Assembly (NCBI RefSeq): GCF_000178975.2
Contig: NC_015064.1
Coordinates: 682,001-746,000 of the forward strand
DNA: 64,000 bases
Direction of reading: 5' to 3'
From: Granulicella tundricola MP5ACTX9
Lineage (GTDB): Bacteria > Acidobacteriota > Terriglobia > Terriglobales > Acidobacteriaceae
Position 1 is the first letter of the stretch. Every line of letters begins with the position of its first letter. The notes under the pieces are model-generated. The model was not told the origin of the DNA. It did no database searches and saw only the letters and a program-made list of their open reading frames with translations. Below are positions 43,001 to 50,539 of this stretch, piece by piece. A program made the translations under genes and the position numbers.

Positions 43001-44586
43001 GCATACGTGCCGATAACGTGGAGCTGCTCCGAAAGCCCGGTAATCTGGCCCGCATAGTCAACCGAAACGGTCGTGGAGATGAGATCCGTCGGAAGCACTT
43101 CAAAACCATCCGTCGAGATCACCAGGCCACCAAAGTTTGCCGTGAACACAACCTTCCCCGCGCTCACTCCGGTTGCAACCCCCGTGCTGTCGATTGTCGC
43201 GATAGACGGATCAAGGCTCTGCCAGTTCGCACTCAGGCTCAGATCCTGCGTGGAGCCATCGGAGAAAGTTCCGATCAGCTTGATCGGTTGCGTGGACCCG
43301 ATGGGAAACTGAGCCTTGCTGGTCCCGATATCGAGTGACGTCACTGTAGCAGGAGTGACGATCACGACACTGGAGGACTGAACATTCGCCGTCGCCTGAG
43401 GCGAAGCGTTAGCCCCCACAGCGTTCGCTGAGAAGAGCGCCCCGGTCTTCGAGATCGTAGCCTGCAAAGTAGTCACACCAGGCGTAGCCGCCACGTTAAT
43501 CCCACTGGAGTTCACCGCCGAGGTGCCGGAGTTGGTGCTCGTCCATGTCACCTGCTTCGTGACGTCCTGCTGCGTGCCGTCGGAGTACCATGCGGTCGCC
43601 GTATGCTGCTCTGCGGAGCCCGTCGCAATGCTGCTGCTCGTCGGTCGAACCACCAGATCCGTGATGTAAGCATCCGGCGTCACCTGCACCGTTGCCGTAC
43701 CTGTGACAGAAGCTGCACCGGAGGCCAGCGTCGCGCTTACGGTTACGGATGTGCTCGCACTGGTGGAAGCCGCCGTGGCCAAGCCGTTTGCATCCACCGT
43801 CAGCGCAGTGCTAGCGCTGGAGCTCCAGGCCACCGTCTTCGTCAGGTCGCGCGAGCTCCCATCGTTGTACGTCCCGATCGCCGTCAACTGCTCCGTCATC
43901 CCACCCGCCAGCGTGGAGGTCGCAGGCGTCACCGCAAGGCTCGTCAGCGTGACCGCGGATACGGTTCCAAGCGCCGTGCCTGTCACCCCGCCGTTCGTGC
44001 CGGAGACCAGGTAGTTGCCAGGCCCTACAGGCGTGAGCATTCCGGTACTGTTGATCGTCGCCACGCTCGCCGGTGTTACGTTCCACGTTGTGGAGGAGGT
44101 CACATTCGTTACCGTCCCGCCGCTGCTCGTGAGGGTCGCGCTGTAAGCCTGCGCTCCTCCCATGAAGAGGTTCGCGTTGGCTGGGCTTAGCGTCAGCGTT
44201 GACCCGGTTGTCCCACCACCTCCCCCGCTCCCACTTCCGCTGGAGCTTGTTATCGTCACCACAAACGCACCGCTATCCTGGCCCAGCTGCGCCCGCACCG
44301 TCGCATATCCCGTCGTCACTCCAGTCACCAGTCCGGTTGAGTTCACAGAAACAATCGCTGGATTGGAGGAGCTCCACGTCGCCGTCGCCGTAGCGTCGCT
44401 CACTACGTGGAGAAAATTCGTATCCGTCGCATGAAGCTGCATCGTCCCACCCACCACCAGGGTCGAGCTCCCGCCGGCAATCAGAATGCTCCCATTTGAA
44501 GGACTCGAACTGCACCCGGAAATCAGTGAAACCATCAACAGCAGAACCACAGAGAAGACACTGCACGTACGAATGCGCTCGATCAT
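37018..44586 (-). CDS. Giant Ig-like (BIG_2) repeat lipoprotein
   Basis: A 2522-residue protein from ATG 44586, with GGAGGG about 10 bases upstream; longer frames to 44730 are not signal-like. The signal peptide ends in the lipobox LISGC. The rest is about 28 tandem Ig-like units of about 85-95 residues, each with a core such as TWSSSNPAIVSVNSTGLVTG and a start such as LTSLTVTPANPSLAKGTTQQF. The first linker is a Gly/Ser-rich stretch near residues 120-135. Repeat 9 is degenerate (YGTIFQSPTPFIASFF). BIG_2 proteins act in adhesion or surface structure. It probably extends from the outer membrane. Large repeat arrays are prone to expansion and contraction by recombination. Confidence 0.88.
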   Translation of the reverse strand: MIERIRTCSVFSVVLLLMVSLISGCSSSPSNGSILIAGGSSTLVVGGTMQLHATDTNFLHVVSDATATATWSSSNPAIVSVNSTGLVTGVTTGYATVRAQLGQDSGAFVVTITSSSGSGSGGGGGTTGSTLTLSPANANLFMGGAQAYSATLTSSGGTVTNVTSSTTWNVTPASVATINSTGMLTPVGPGNYLVSGTNGGVTGTALGTVSAVTLTSLAVTPATSTLAGGMTEQLTAIGTYNDGSSRDLTKTVAWSSSASTALTVDANGLATAASTSASTSVTVSATLASGAASVTGTATVQVTPDAYITDLVVRPTSSSIATGSAEQHTATAWYSDGTQQDVTKQVTWTSTNSGTSAVNSSGINVAATPGVTTLQATISKTGALFSANAVGANASPQATANVQSSSVVIVTPATVTSLDIGTSKAQFPIGSTQPIKLIGTFSDGSTQDLSLSANWQSLDPSIATIDSTGVATGVSAGKVVFTANFGGLVISTDGFEVLPTDLISTTVSVDYAGQITGLSEQLHVIGTYADGSTHDLTGLASFVSSDATIFAVNSTGLANGIATGVAQITATVAGFSAITNVDTYVETISTMGVFPQQPRFALGTHLQLAASITADDPITGVFSQDVTGSAVWTSSDPTVLTIDQNGLAKSGKVGTTTVFATVLGTTKYSDTITVTNAQLQKIVLSKQPASIAMGTANQYYVTGFFDDGSVQDLTLDAVWNTDDNTIASVDKDGTTLGLKPGQTQVTASMAGKTATAALTVTGATLVSTSLLPGNVEVPINFYTQYSMIGTFSDGTTQNLNYGTIFQSPTPFIASFFPVGLGGTNYPGIGQLTGQYGYFSASTPITVSNANLTSVTLSPAKSTIRVGDSQQLTTTGIFDDGLQLDLGGEAYLISSAPLIAPATRTGLIYGTSVGTSTFTANMYGTTATATVTVLSNVLTSLTLAPNSPAVVSGSTQQLVATGIYQDGSTDDLTNSVTWTSSNPSLLSVNASGLAMAAAGTTSGTSVTVTATAAATLAHPAVTSSFVVTIQPSGSGGTGGGGTTSPTAMQVTPTRTHLAAGTTKQLTATATYADGTTKDISSTVTWTSTNPLTATVSSTGLVTAVKTGTVSVQAQTGTLSSSSIVVVSSATLQSLAISPSGATFAAGATQQFTLTGTYTDGTTQDLSSGATWSTSNAAVATVSSTGLATGVGPGTVQFSASYGSLTATSASNTVTPLTLVSITLTPTNPSFAKGTTQQFTVTGTYSDGSTRDITSSSTFAASNPSVVSVSTTGLATGAGVGSAQITVSVGGQTASTQSVTVTPAVLASITVTPKDLSFADGTTQQFTAIGTFTDGTTQDLTHQVVWSSSDAQAITIDQNGVATGGSVGSAQITATMNSVSASTDIIKVTPATLISLILSPTTVQLAKGTTQQFVATGVFSDGSSQNLSSTVTWTSSNGAIASVDGNGLATGTGTGSAQVTASYQGKMASTTSFTVTPATLVSLSFNPANPTVASGTSTHVTVLGVYSDGTTQNLTSTATFSSSNTTVASVGAAGVINGNLPGSSTITVSAGGQTGSFDVAVSAAVLTSLTITPANPPAFAKGTTLQFTATGTFSDGTTQNLSTSATWVSSNTSVFTIDGNGLASGVGVGSASLTATAEGQVAMTPAFQVTPAVVASIAVSPQSQTVTAGTLLQYSAVATYTDSSTADVSSSAVWASSNTAAATINATGLATSVAAGSTTISATVGSVTGDAGLTVNAGAVTLSSITVAPSSASIAKGNTQQFTATGTYSDGSTRNVSTTVTWQSSVTAVATIDGNGLATSVAGGNTQIWASLSGRSAMATLSVSPATLVSLAVTPQTASVANGTTQQYKAVGTLSDGSTQDLTTSVTWSSSSSAQATINASGLASTTGTGMVTITAQAGSASSSATLTVTSATVTSLQITPSPVSVPAGGSVQLLATATFSDGSSQNVTSSVTYSSSNPAVVTVDSNGKLKAVGPGNAVVTATLGGTTVMLPVTIGNATVTSITITPANPSLAAGTSQQLTATATYSDGSTQDLTNAVTWSSSDPGAVSVNTTGNITAAQPGTATVTATYGGATGSVNVTGTAAVATAISVSPANATLAAGQTKQFAATATMSDGTQQTVTTSVHWGVSDPSKASVSDSAGSNGLLTATAAGSLNVIASLNGVSGPAAVTVQAATLSSLTINPSAVISLPAGTTEQLSVTGAYSDGSSADVTSLVTWSSSQASTAYVDASAVLHTGTSGLTTIDAKLQGVDGTAAVTVGNATLSSIAITPAAPVLALGQTQQLTATGTYSDGSTANITTQVQWNSSAPAVATVSGGGLVSSLTTGSAAVTATLNGVSQQTPVTVTSATLQSIAVQSPQSSFALGTSLQLKALGFYSDGSTQDLTNSVTWSSQTPAVGVISSTGVATGVSAGTFNARASLNGVTGSTPITVTSAVLVSLAVTPNNQVILNVTTTTVQFTATGTFSDGSTQNLTNSAHWGTSGIVVGSISSTGVFSPTGVGVGTVTATSGSVTGSTQITVVSVPLI

Positions 44587-44788
44587 GGGATGAAAACCCT
44601 CCGAGGCGGTTATCGGAGCCAGCCCGGTGAACTTGAGCATCGCCTCCCACTTTGTCCCAAAGGTCACATGACACTTGTGTGGAATGGTCGCAGGCCCTTT
44701 GAAAGTGCAGCCTCGCCTCCAACAACCCATGGTTGGCTGTATAAAGAACTGACCTCATCACTTCATCAACCGCAAAGGGAGACTCCTC
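44587..44788. promoter_or_regulatory. Divergent intergenic region: Ig-repeat lipoprotein versus FHA-phosphatase
   Basis: 202 bases. The plus-strand gene has GGGAG 7 bases before ATG 44789, and the minus-strand gene has GGAGGG before its ATG. No clear -35/-10 pair was found. Being divergent, the two genes may share control. Confidence 0.5.
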
Positions 44789-46411
44789 ATGCCACCGACA
44801 GCCCTGCTGCGCTACACCGACGAAGCCGGCGAGCACACCCTCCCGCTCGACCGCGACGAGATCACCCTCGGCCGCGCGGATGGCCAGGACATAGTCGTCC
44901 GCGAGCAGTGCGTCTCCCGCCGCCACGCCGCCGTCGTCCGTGAAGGCGAAGCCCACTTCGCCGTCGACCACCAAAGCACCCTCGGCACCTTCGTCAACGG
45001 CGTCCGGATCGAACGCAAGCGTCTCCGCCCCGGCGACGTTCTCCAACTCGGCTCGCCGGAAGCCACCCGCATCGTCTTCGAGCCCGCCCCCGGCGCCCCG
45101 GCCTCAAATCCCTCCTCCTCCGTCAGCAGCCGCGGCACCGTCATCTTCCAGGCCCTCACCTCCGTCAAGGACTTTGAGCGTCTCAACTGGCTTCTGGACG
45201 CCGTCCGCCAGCTCAACATGGGCGGACCCATTGACGAGATCCTCGCCGGCTTCCTCCAACTCACCCTGCAGCTCACCGGCCTCGCCCGTGGCTTCGTCTT
45301 CCTCGCCGAAGAAGGGAAGCAGCCCATGCGTCTCGCCGCTGGCCGCGCCGCCACCGGAGAAGCCCTCGCAGAAGACGCCACCCTCTCTCAGCGAGCCATG
45401 CAGCAAGCCGCCACAACCTCGAAGAAATTCTTCGTCACAGACACCCTCGCAGAGGCCAACGTCGCCGGCTGGCAGAGCGTCGTCATCAACAACATCCGCA
45501 GCATCTACTGCCTGCCCCTCCGCCGCCGCAATACGCAAGCCAGCCCCCAGCCCGGCCACCCGGATCTCCTCGGAGTCCTCTACCTCGATAGCCACCTTGG
45601 CATTGACCGCATGACCAACGTCGATCACGAACTCCTCGACACCATCGCCACAGAAGCTGCCGGCCTCGTAGAGAACGCCGTTCTCGCCCAGGCCGAGGAG
45701 GCCTCCCGTGAAGCCCGCCGCGAGCTCACCATCGCCGCCAACATCCACAGCGGCCTCATGGCCAACGAACTCCCCACCGTCCCCTACGCCCGTATCCAAG
45801 CCGTCAGTCGCCCATGCTTGGAGATCGGCGGAGACTTCTACGACGCCATCGCCCTCCCGGACTGCCTCTGCGTCACCCTCGCGGATGTCTCCGGCAAAGG
45901 TGTCTCAGCCGCCATCGTCGCCGCCACCCTGCAAGGCATCCTCTACGCGCAAGTCACCGCCGGCCAGCCCCTAGCGCAGATCGCCGCGCACCTTAATCGA
46001 TTCCTCTGCGCCCGCCGCATCGGCAAGTACGCCACCCTCGTAATGCTCAAGATCTTCCCGGATGGGTCGATGGAGTATATGAACTGTGGCCACATCCCGC
46101 CCATCGTAGCGGGTCACGGCCACGCCCGCGCCCTCGATCAGGGCAACCTCATAGTAGGCCTCATCCCCACCGCAACCTACGAGTCCACCAGAATCCAGCT
46201 CGCCCCCGGAGAGCGCGTCATCCTCGTCACAGACGGAGTCACCGAAGCCGAAAACGAAGCTGGCGATCCCTTCGGCGACGGCCACCTCACCCACGCCGCC
46301 TGCGGCTGCACCTTGCACGAAATCCTGGCAGAGGTCTCAAAGTTCAGCGCCGGAGCACCCGCATCCGACGACTGTACCCTGTTGGAAATTTCTTACACCG
46401 GAAACGCCTGA
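44789..46411 (+). CDS. FHA-GAF-SpoIIE (PP2C-type) phosphatase
   Basis: A 540-residue cytoplasmic regulator. Residues about 15-85 are an FHA domain (EITLGRADGQDIVV, VSRRHAAVVRE, NGVRIERKRLRPGDVLQLG), which binds phosphothreonine. Residues about 130-300 are GAF-like (LCLPLRRR-type region, YLDSHLGIDRM). Residues about 320-540 are a SpoIIE/RsbU-type PP2C phosphatase: EIGGDFYDAIAL, DVSGKGVSAA, MNCGHIPPIV and ILVTDGVTEAEN, which carry the metal-binding acidic residues. It likely dephosphorylates an anti-sigma-factor antagonist or kinase substrate after reading a phosphorylated partner through FHA. The kinase gene at 46746 is a plausible partner. Confidence 0.9.
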   Translation: MPPTALLRYTDEAGEHTLPLDRDEITLGRADGQDIVVREQCVSRRHAAVVREGEAHFAVDHQSTLGTFVNGVRIERKRLRPGDVLQLGSPEATRIVFEPAPGAPASNPSSSVSSRGTVIFQALTSVKDFERLNWLLDAVRQLNMGGPIDEILAGFLQLTLQLTGLARGFVFLAEEGKQPMRLAAGRAATGEALAEDATLSQRAMQQAATTSKKFFVTDTLAEANVAGWQSVVINNIRSIYCLPLRRRNTQASPQPGHPDLLGVLYLDSHLGIDRMTNVDHELLDTIATEAAGLVENAVLAQAEEASREARRELTIAANIHSGLMANELPTVPYARIQAVSRPCLEIGGDFYDAIALPDCLCVTLADVSGKGVSAAIVAATLQGILYAQVTAGQPLAQIAAHLNRFLCARRIGKYATLVMLKIFPDGSMEYMNCGHIPPIVAGHGHARALDQGNLIVGLIPTATYESTRIQLAPGERVILVTDGVTEAENEAGDPFGDGHLTHAACGCTLHEILAEVSKFSAGAPASDDCTLLEISYTGNA

Positions 46412-46499
46412 CTCAATCCAGCCATCATTCTGGCGAAGCCAGAACCTCAGTATTTGTACCTGTCGTTGTCTGTCCCGCTGAAACTCCAGAACGAATGCT

Positions 46500-46706
46500 C
46501 TAAAGCCCGGACTCGTGCGGATTGCTCATCTTCACGATCGGCATAGCCTCAGCCCGCGGCGGGGGTGGAGGTTCCATGGAAAGGTCAGCCTGTACATCGG
46601 CGGACACGGCCTCTGCGGCAACAGCTTCCACATCCACAGCAACAGGCTGAACCGGGGGTACGGGCACATCAGGAAGGGTCTGGGTCACGGTATCGTTAGC
46701 GCTCAT
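46500..46706 (-). CDS. Small Pro/Ala/Val-rich hypothetical protein
   Basis: A 68-residue frame with ATG 46706, 39 bases after the kinase stop and in the same orientation. Composition is low-complexity (PDVPVPPVQPVAVDVEAVAAEAV), with a PPPPP run and no membrane helix. No ribosome-binding site is visible. It could be a real small protein of the kinase operon or a chance frame. Nothing comparable is recognised. Confidence 0.4.
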   Translation of the reverse strand: MSANDTVTQTLPDVPVPPVQPVAVDVEAVAAEAVSADVQADLSMEPPPPPRAEAMPIVKMSNPHESGL

Positions 46707-46745
46707 GCAGTTGAAGTTATTAGTTTTTCCACACCTTGTCGAGCC

Positions 46746-48974
46746 TCAACCCCCACCCGCACCCTTACTTTTAGCCTTAGCCAGCGCCGCCCCAAACCCA
46801 GGATCGCTCCTCAACCCTGCCAGCTCCGGATTATGCTCCACCCATACCGGCGAGTAGCTTCCAGCCAGTGCCTTCGCCACCAGCCTCAAAGCCTCCGCCC
46901 TCTGACCCAGCACCTCATACGTCACGCCCGCCCTCAGACTCACATCCGGATCGTCGGGAGATAGCGCCAGCGATTGCCGTATCAGCGGCAGGCTCTTGCC
47001 CTTATCACCCGTCAGCGCATACGCATACGCCAGCGAGATCAGCAGCGCCGGATCACGCGGACTCGTCAGCCGCGCATGCTCTGCCAGCCCGATCGCCTCC
47101 CTATATGTCGCCATCGCCTGCTCCCGCCCACCCGGACTCCACAGGTAAGCCTCCGCGAGGTTCTGCCTCGTGTTGTAATCCCCCGGATTCAGCTCCACAG
47201 CCTTCTGCCCCATCCGGATCGCCTCGGCATGTTTCCCCTCCAGAGAAAGCAGTCCGCCCAGCGCGCTGTAAATCGCAAACCTCGGCTCAATCTTCAGCGC
47301 CTTCTCAAAGCTCGCCTGCGCTTCACCCAGTTGCCCCAGTTTCTCCTGCGTATCCCCCAGGTTGTAAAACGCAATCACATTGTCCGGAGCAAGTTCAGCC
47401 CCGCGCTTGTAGAGCGTGACCGCCTCCTGCAAATTCCCCGCTGCAAACTCGTAGTTCCCCAGCAGCACCGGAAAGCGCCAGTCATCCGGTGCCAGATCGA
47501 CTGCGTGGCTCAACGCCTCCTTCGCATCCGCATCCCGGCGCTCCGCGGCAAAGACATCCGCCTTCGCCGCATACGCCTCTGCGTTCAAGGGCTCCAACTC
47601 CAGGGCCTTTGCAACCTGCTGCAGTGCAAGAGAAGTATTGCCGCCGGTCGTACTGATCCTCGCCAGCGTCACATAAGCCGGCGCACAGTTCGCATCCAGC
47701 TCCAGCGCCCGCTTCGTAGCCGCCTGCGCCTTATCCAGCGACTCCTGATTACGCGTCAGGTGGTACTGCAAAAAATAAGCTCGCCCCAGCCCCGCCTCCG
47801 CCAGCGCAAACCCCGGATCGTTCTTCAGCACCTGGTTGAACCCATCGATCGCCGCCGCCAGGTTCCGGTTCAGGTAAGAGTGCACCACTAGGTCCTGAGC
47901 CTTCGAGTAAGTCTCATAATTACTCGCCGAAACGCCCGCCGCCCCAGCCGTCACCCCATTCGTCACCCGCTCCCGCCAGACCAACCCCGCCACCAGCAGC
48001 AAGACCAGCACCCCAGCCAGCCCAAACCATAACCATCGCCGCATCGGCTTCACCGGAACCGCAACAGCCGCAGCCGCTTGGTCAGCCTCCACCACCCGAG
48101 TCCCACCCAACACCTCACTCAACGCCGCGGAGAGCTGTCCTGCCGTACCAAACCTCCGCTTCGGATCGGGATCGGAGGCCACGTTCACCACACGCAGAAA
48201 TGACTCCGGTAGATCCGGCCTAAGATCCGGCAGAAACAGCCGCTGCCTCTGCGCCTCATCCAGTTGCTCCTGCTGAAACCCCAGAAACGGCACCGGATGC
48301 TTCCCCGCCACCAGGTAAAACAGCAGTACCCCCACCGCATAAAGATCCGTCCCCACCGTAGCCACCGCGCCGGTAAAAAGCTCCGGAGCCATATAGGCCG
48401 GAGTCCCCGCCAGCCCATGCGCCTGCTGCGCCAGTGAGCTCAACCCAAAGTCCATCAGCAGGATGCGCCCGCCCTCCTCGCGCATTACGTTCTCCGCTTT
48501 GATATCCCGATGCAGCAGCCCGCTCTTGTGCACTGCGGAGAGCGCATGAGCCACATCCAGCCCAATCAGCGCAGCCTCCCTATACCCAAACGGCCCCTGC
48601 TGTTCCAGCAGTGCAGCCAGCGTCACTCCATGCACAAAGTCCGTCCAGAAACCCACCCGCCCGTCCTGCCGGTCGATCCCATAGATCGGCACCACGTTCA
48701 GATGCCGCACCGCCGCCATCGCCCTGGCCTCCCGTAGAACCTCCTCATACTCCAGGTTGGGATTCATCGCGGACGGCAGCAGCAGCTTCAGCGCCACCTC
48801 GCGTTGCAGATCCGGGTCCCACGCCCGGTAAACCTCACCAAACCCGCCTTCGCCTACCCGGGCCAGCAGTTCGAAGCGACCCCACGTCTTCAGCGTCACC
48901 GGTGCAGGCGCAGGAGTCGCCGCCGCACCGTCACCCGAAACGTTCACAAACGCAACAGTAAGATCGTCTTCCAT
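46746..48974 (-). CDS. Transmembrane Ser/Thr protein kinase with C-terminal TPR repeats
   Basis: A 742-residue protein; ATG 48974 is chosen because the longer frame begins with TTG at 49004. Residues about 35-290 are an active-looking PknB-type kinase: glycine loop GEGGFGEV, VALKLLLPS lysine, HRDIKAENVM catalytic loop, MDFGLSS metal site, and GTPAYMAPELF. A TM helix lies near residues 320-340 (WLWFGLAGVLVLLLVAGLVW). The outer part, about residues 390-730, is a row of TPR-like units (ALELDANCAPAYVTLARI, AEAYAAKADVFAA). The TPRs probably sense or recruit partners outside the cytoplasm or act as scaffold. Nearest related genes are the FHA-phosphatase and the pseudokinase. Confidence 0.9.
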   Translation of the reverse strand: MEDDLTVAFVNVSGDGAAATPAPAPVTLKTWGRFELLARVGEGGFGEVYRAWDPDLQREVALKLLLPSAMNPNLEYEEVLREARAMAAVRHLNVVPIYGIDRQDGRVGFWTDFVHGVTLAALLEQQGPFGYREAALIGLDVAHALSAVHKSGLLHRDIKAENVMREEGGRILLMDFGLSSLAQQAHGLAGTPAYMAPELFTGAVATVGTDLYAVGVLLFYLVAGKHPVPFLGFQQEQLDEAQRQRLFLPDLRPDLPESFLRVVNVASDPDPKRRFGTAGQLSAALSEVLGGTRVVEADQAAAAVAVPVKPMRRWLWFGLAGVLVLLLVAGLVWRERVTNGVTAGAAGVSASNYETYSKAQDLVVHSYLNRNLAAAIDGFNQVLKNDPGFALAEAGLGRAYFLQYHLTRNQESLDKAQAATKRALELDANCAPAYVTLARISTTGGNTSLALQQVAKALELEPLNAEAYAAKADVFAAERRDADAKEALSHAVDLAPDDWRFPVLLGNYEFAAGNLQEAVTLYKRGAELAPDNVIAFYNLGDTQEKLGQLGEAQASFEKALKIEPRFAIYSALGGLLSLEGKHAEAIRMGQKAVELNPGDYNTRQNLAEAYLWSPGGREQAMATYREAIGLAEHARLTSPRDPALLISLAYAYALTGDKGKSLPLIRQSLALSPDDPDVSLRAGVTYEVLGQRAEALRLVAKALAGSYSPVWVEHNPELAGLRSDPGFGAALAKAKSKGAGGG

Positions 48975-49071
48975 AAGGGAGTCAAGCCGGAAACCCGCCA
49001 GCAACGACTAGAGTATAGAGCGTCTCGACCGTAAGCCTAAGTCCCTCATCAGGTCCCCGCCGCCTCTATTC

Positions 49072-49449
49072 TTAAACCGCCAGCTCACCCGCCAGCGAAA
49101 GCACATTCGCAATCGCAATCTCCACGTCTGCCGCGACTTGAATATCATTCACAAGTCCTCCGATCTCCGTCTGCAACGCCTCCAGTGCCGCATTGTTCTT
49201 CGTCACCGTATCCTGGATCGCATCCAGTCCAGTCGTGTCCTGCGTGATCTGTGCCTGCGTGATCGTCGTCAGAATCGTGTACGCGTCATCGCGAGCAATC
49301 TGGATCTTCAGCTTGGCCTCAGTCGTGGTCGCCGCGAAGTACGCCTGCTCCAGCGAGCTGAACAAATCCTGGTAATACTTCTTCGGATCTGATTTCTTCA
49401 AAGGATCGTCAGGCGCAGGAGGATTCGGTAAAAGAGTGTTGATCGTCAT
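49072..49449 (-). CDS. Small helical protein of unknown function
   Basis: A 125-residue protein, largely alpha-helical, with a GGAG-type site before ATG 49449. Sequence includes KSDPKKYYQDLFSSLEQAYF and a helical stretch rich in Thr and Gln. No signal peptide, membrane helix or recognised domain. It lies 12 bases from the downstream end of the lipoprotein gene at 49462-50412, same strand, so the two are likely one transcript. Confidence 0.6.
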   Translation of the reverse strand: MTINTLLPNPPAPDDPLKKSDPKKYYQDLFSSLEQAYFAATTTEAKLKIQIARDDAYTILTTITQAQITQDTTGLDAIQDTVTKNNAALEALQTEIGGLVNDIQVAADVEIAIANVLSLAGELAV

Positions 49450-49461
49450 AAGTGCTCCGTC

Positions 49462-50412
49462 TTAGCTTGCCGGTAGGGAAGAGTAGTAGGTCGCCAGAGA
49501 CGATCCGATCGCCTCCAGATCCGCGATGCGAGCCTTCAGTGCCTCAGGATTATGGCCCTGCGCCGCGGATGCCAGCGCATGATGCGTCAGAGCCAGGCTC
49601 TGGATAGCCTTCGTCAGCTCATCCATCAGCTCATGAGTCGTCTTCTGTCTCTGCAATATCCGTGGCAGCCGCGCAATCTCCGTCCGCCGCTCCATCGGCG
49701 TCATCCCATGGGAGGTACGGATAAACACATCCTCCTGCGTCAAAAGCATGCTGTAGTCGTTATCAGCCTGCTGCTCCAGCTTCGCAATGTCCGTCACCAG
49801 CACCTTGCAGAGGGTATCGATGGCGGGATCCATGCTCACAATCTCCTGCGGCAGCCGGCCCTTGACCTTGCGGTACGCCAGAAACTCGCCCAGGGCATAC
49901 GCCGCCGTGCTCACGTTGTTGGCCTGCGCCTGTGTCAATGACAACCCGCTGATACCGCCACCAGCCAGCACGCTGTTCGCATCCGTCGAAAGCGTCATCA
50001 GGTTCGTTCCCAGGCCCTCGGACGCGGTACCCAGCCCCTTCATGTTCTTCGGCGCATTCTCCACCGTATCCAGGTTCTTCGCATACTCCTTCAGCCCATC
50101 CAGCAGCGTGTACCGAACCTTCAGTTGCTGATCTGTCAGCAGCGGCTTGATTGAATGCGGGTCCCACGTCGGCGAGCTGTCGTACTTCAGCACCGCAGCG
50201 GAGGTCTGTTCCTCAAAGTAGAGGCTGTTCGCCTTGCGATACGCATCCTCGGAGCTGTTCACCACCACTGTCGTCGCCTTGGCAAAGGCCGCCGTATGCG
50301 CCGCCAGCGGTGTCACCGAGCAGCCCGTCAGCCCGGCCGCCCCACAAATGGAAAACGCCACAAGGCGCGAAGCATGAAAGGAGCCAAACCGCCTGTTTTG
50401 TTGTTTTCGCAT
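49462..50412 (-). CDS. Helical lipoprotein of unknown function
   Basis: A 316-residue protein. ATG 50412 gives a classical lipobox signal (LTGC near residue 30); a longer frame to 50601 would bury it. The mature part is alpha-helical (LTQAQANNVSTAAYALGEFLAY) with no enzyme motif. It is divergent from the DUF2235 gene at 50540 with 127 bases between the starts. The pairing of a DUF2235 hydrolase and a lipoprotein recalls phospholipase effector/immunity pairs (Tle1-type), but no VgrG, Hcp or PAAR is in the window, so this is only a hypothesis. Confidence 0.7.
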   Translation of the reverse strand: MRKQQNRRFGSFHASRLVAFSICGAAGLTGCSVTPLAAHTAAFAKATTVVVNSSEDAYRKANSLYFEEQTSAAVLKYDSSPTWDPHSIKPLLTDQQLKVRYTLLDGLKEYAKNLDTVENAPKNMKGLGTASEGLGTNLMTLSTDANSVLAGGGISGLSLTQAQANNVSTAAYALGEFLAYRKVKGRLPQEIVSMDPAIDTLCKVLVTDIAKLEQQADNDYSMLLTQEDVFIRTSHGMTPMERRTEIARLPRILQRQKTTHELMDELTKAIQSLALTHHALASAAQGHNPEALKARIADLEAIGSSLATYYSSLPAS

Positions 50413-50539
50413 GGGAGGATAAAAAATCAGCCAACTCCTCTTGTCAATAAAAATCGTCCCGCCTACCCCCCGTCCCAGTGCTACGATGATCGCCACGGCC
50501 CCCAGCACATCAACCTCGCACTGAAAGCGAAGCCCACCC

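Noticed and set aside
46500..46706. The 68-residue frame after the kinase gene as a confident gene
   Set aside because: No ribosome-binding site and low-complexity composition; kept only as a low-confidence entry.
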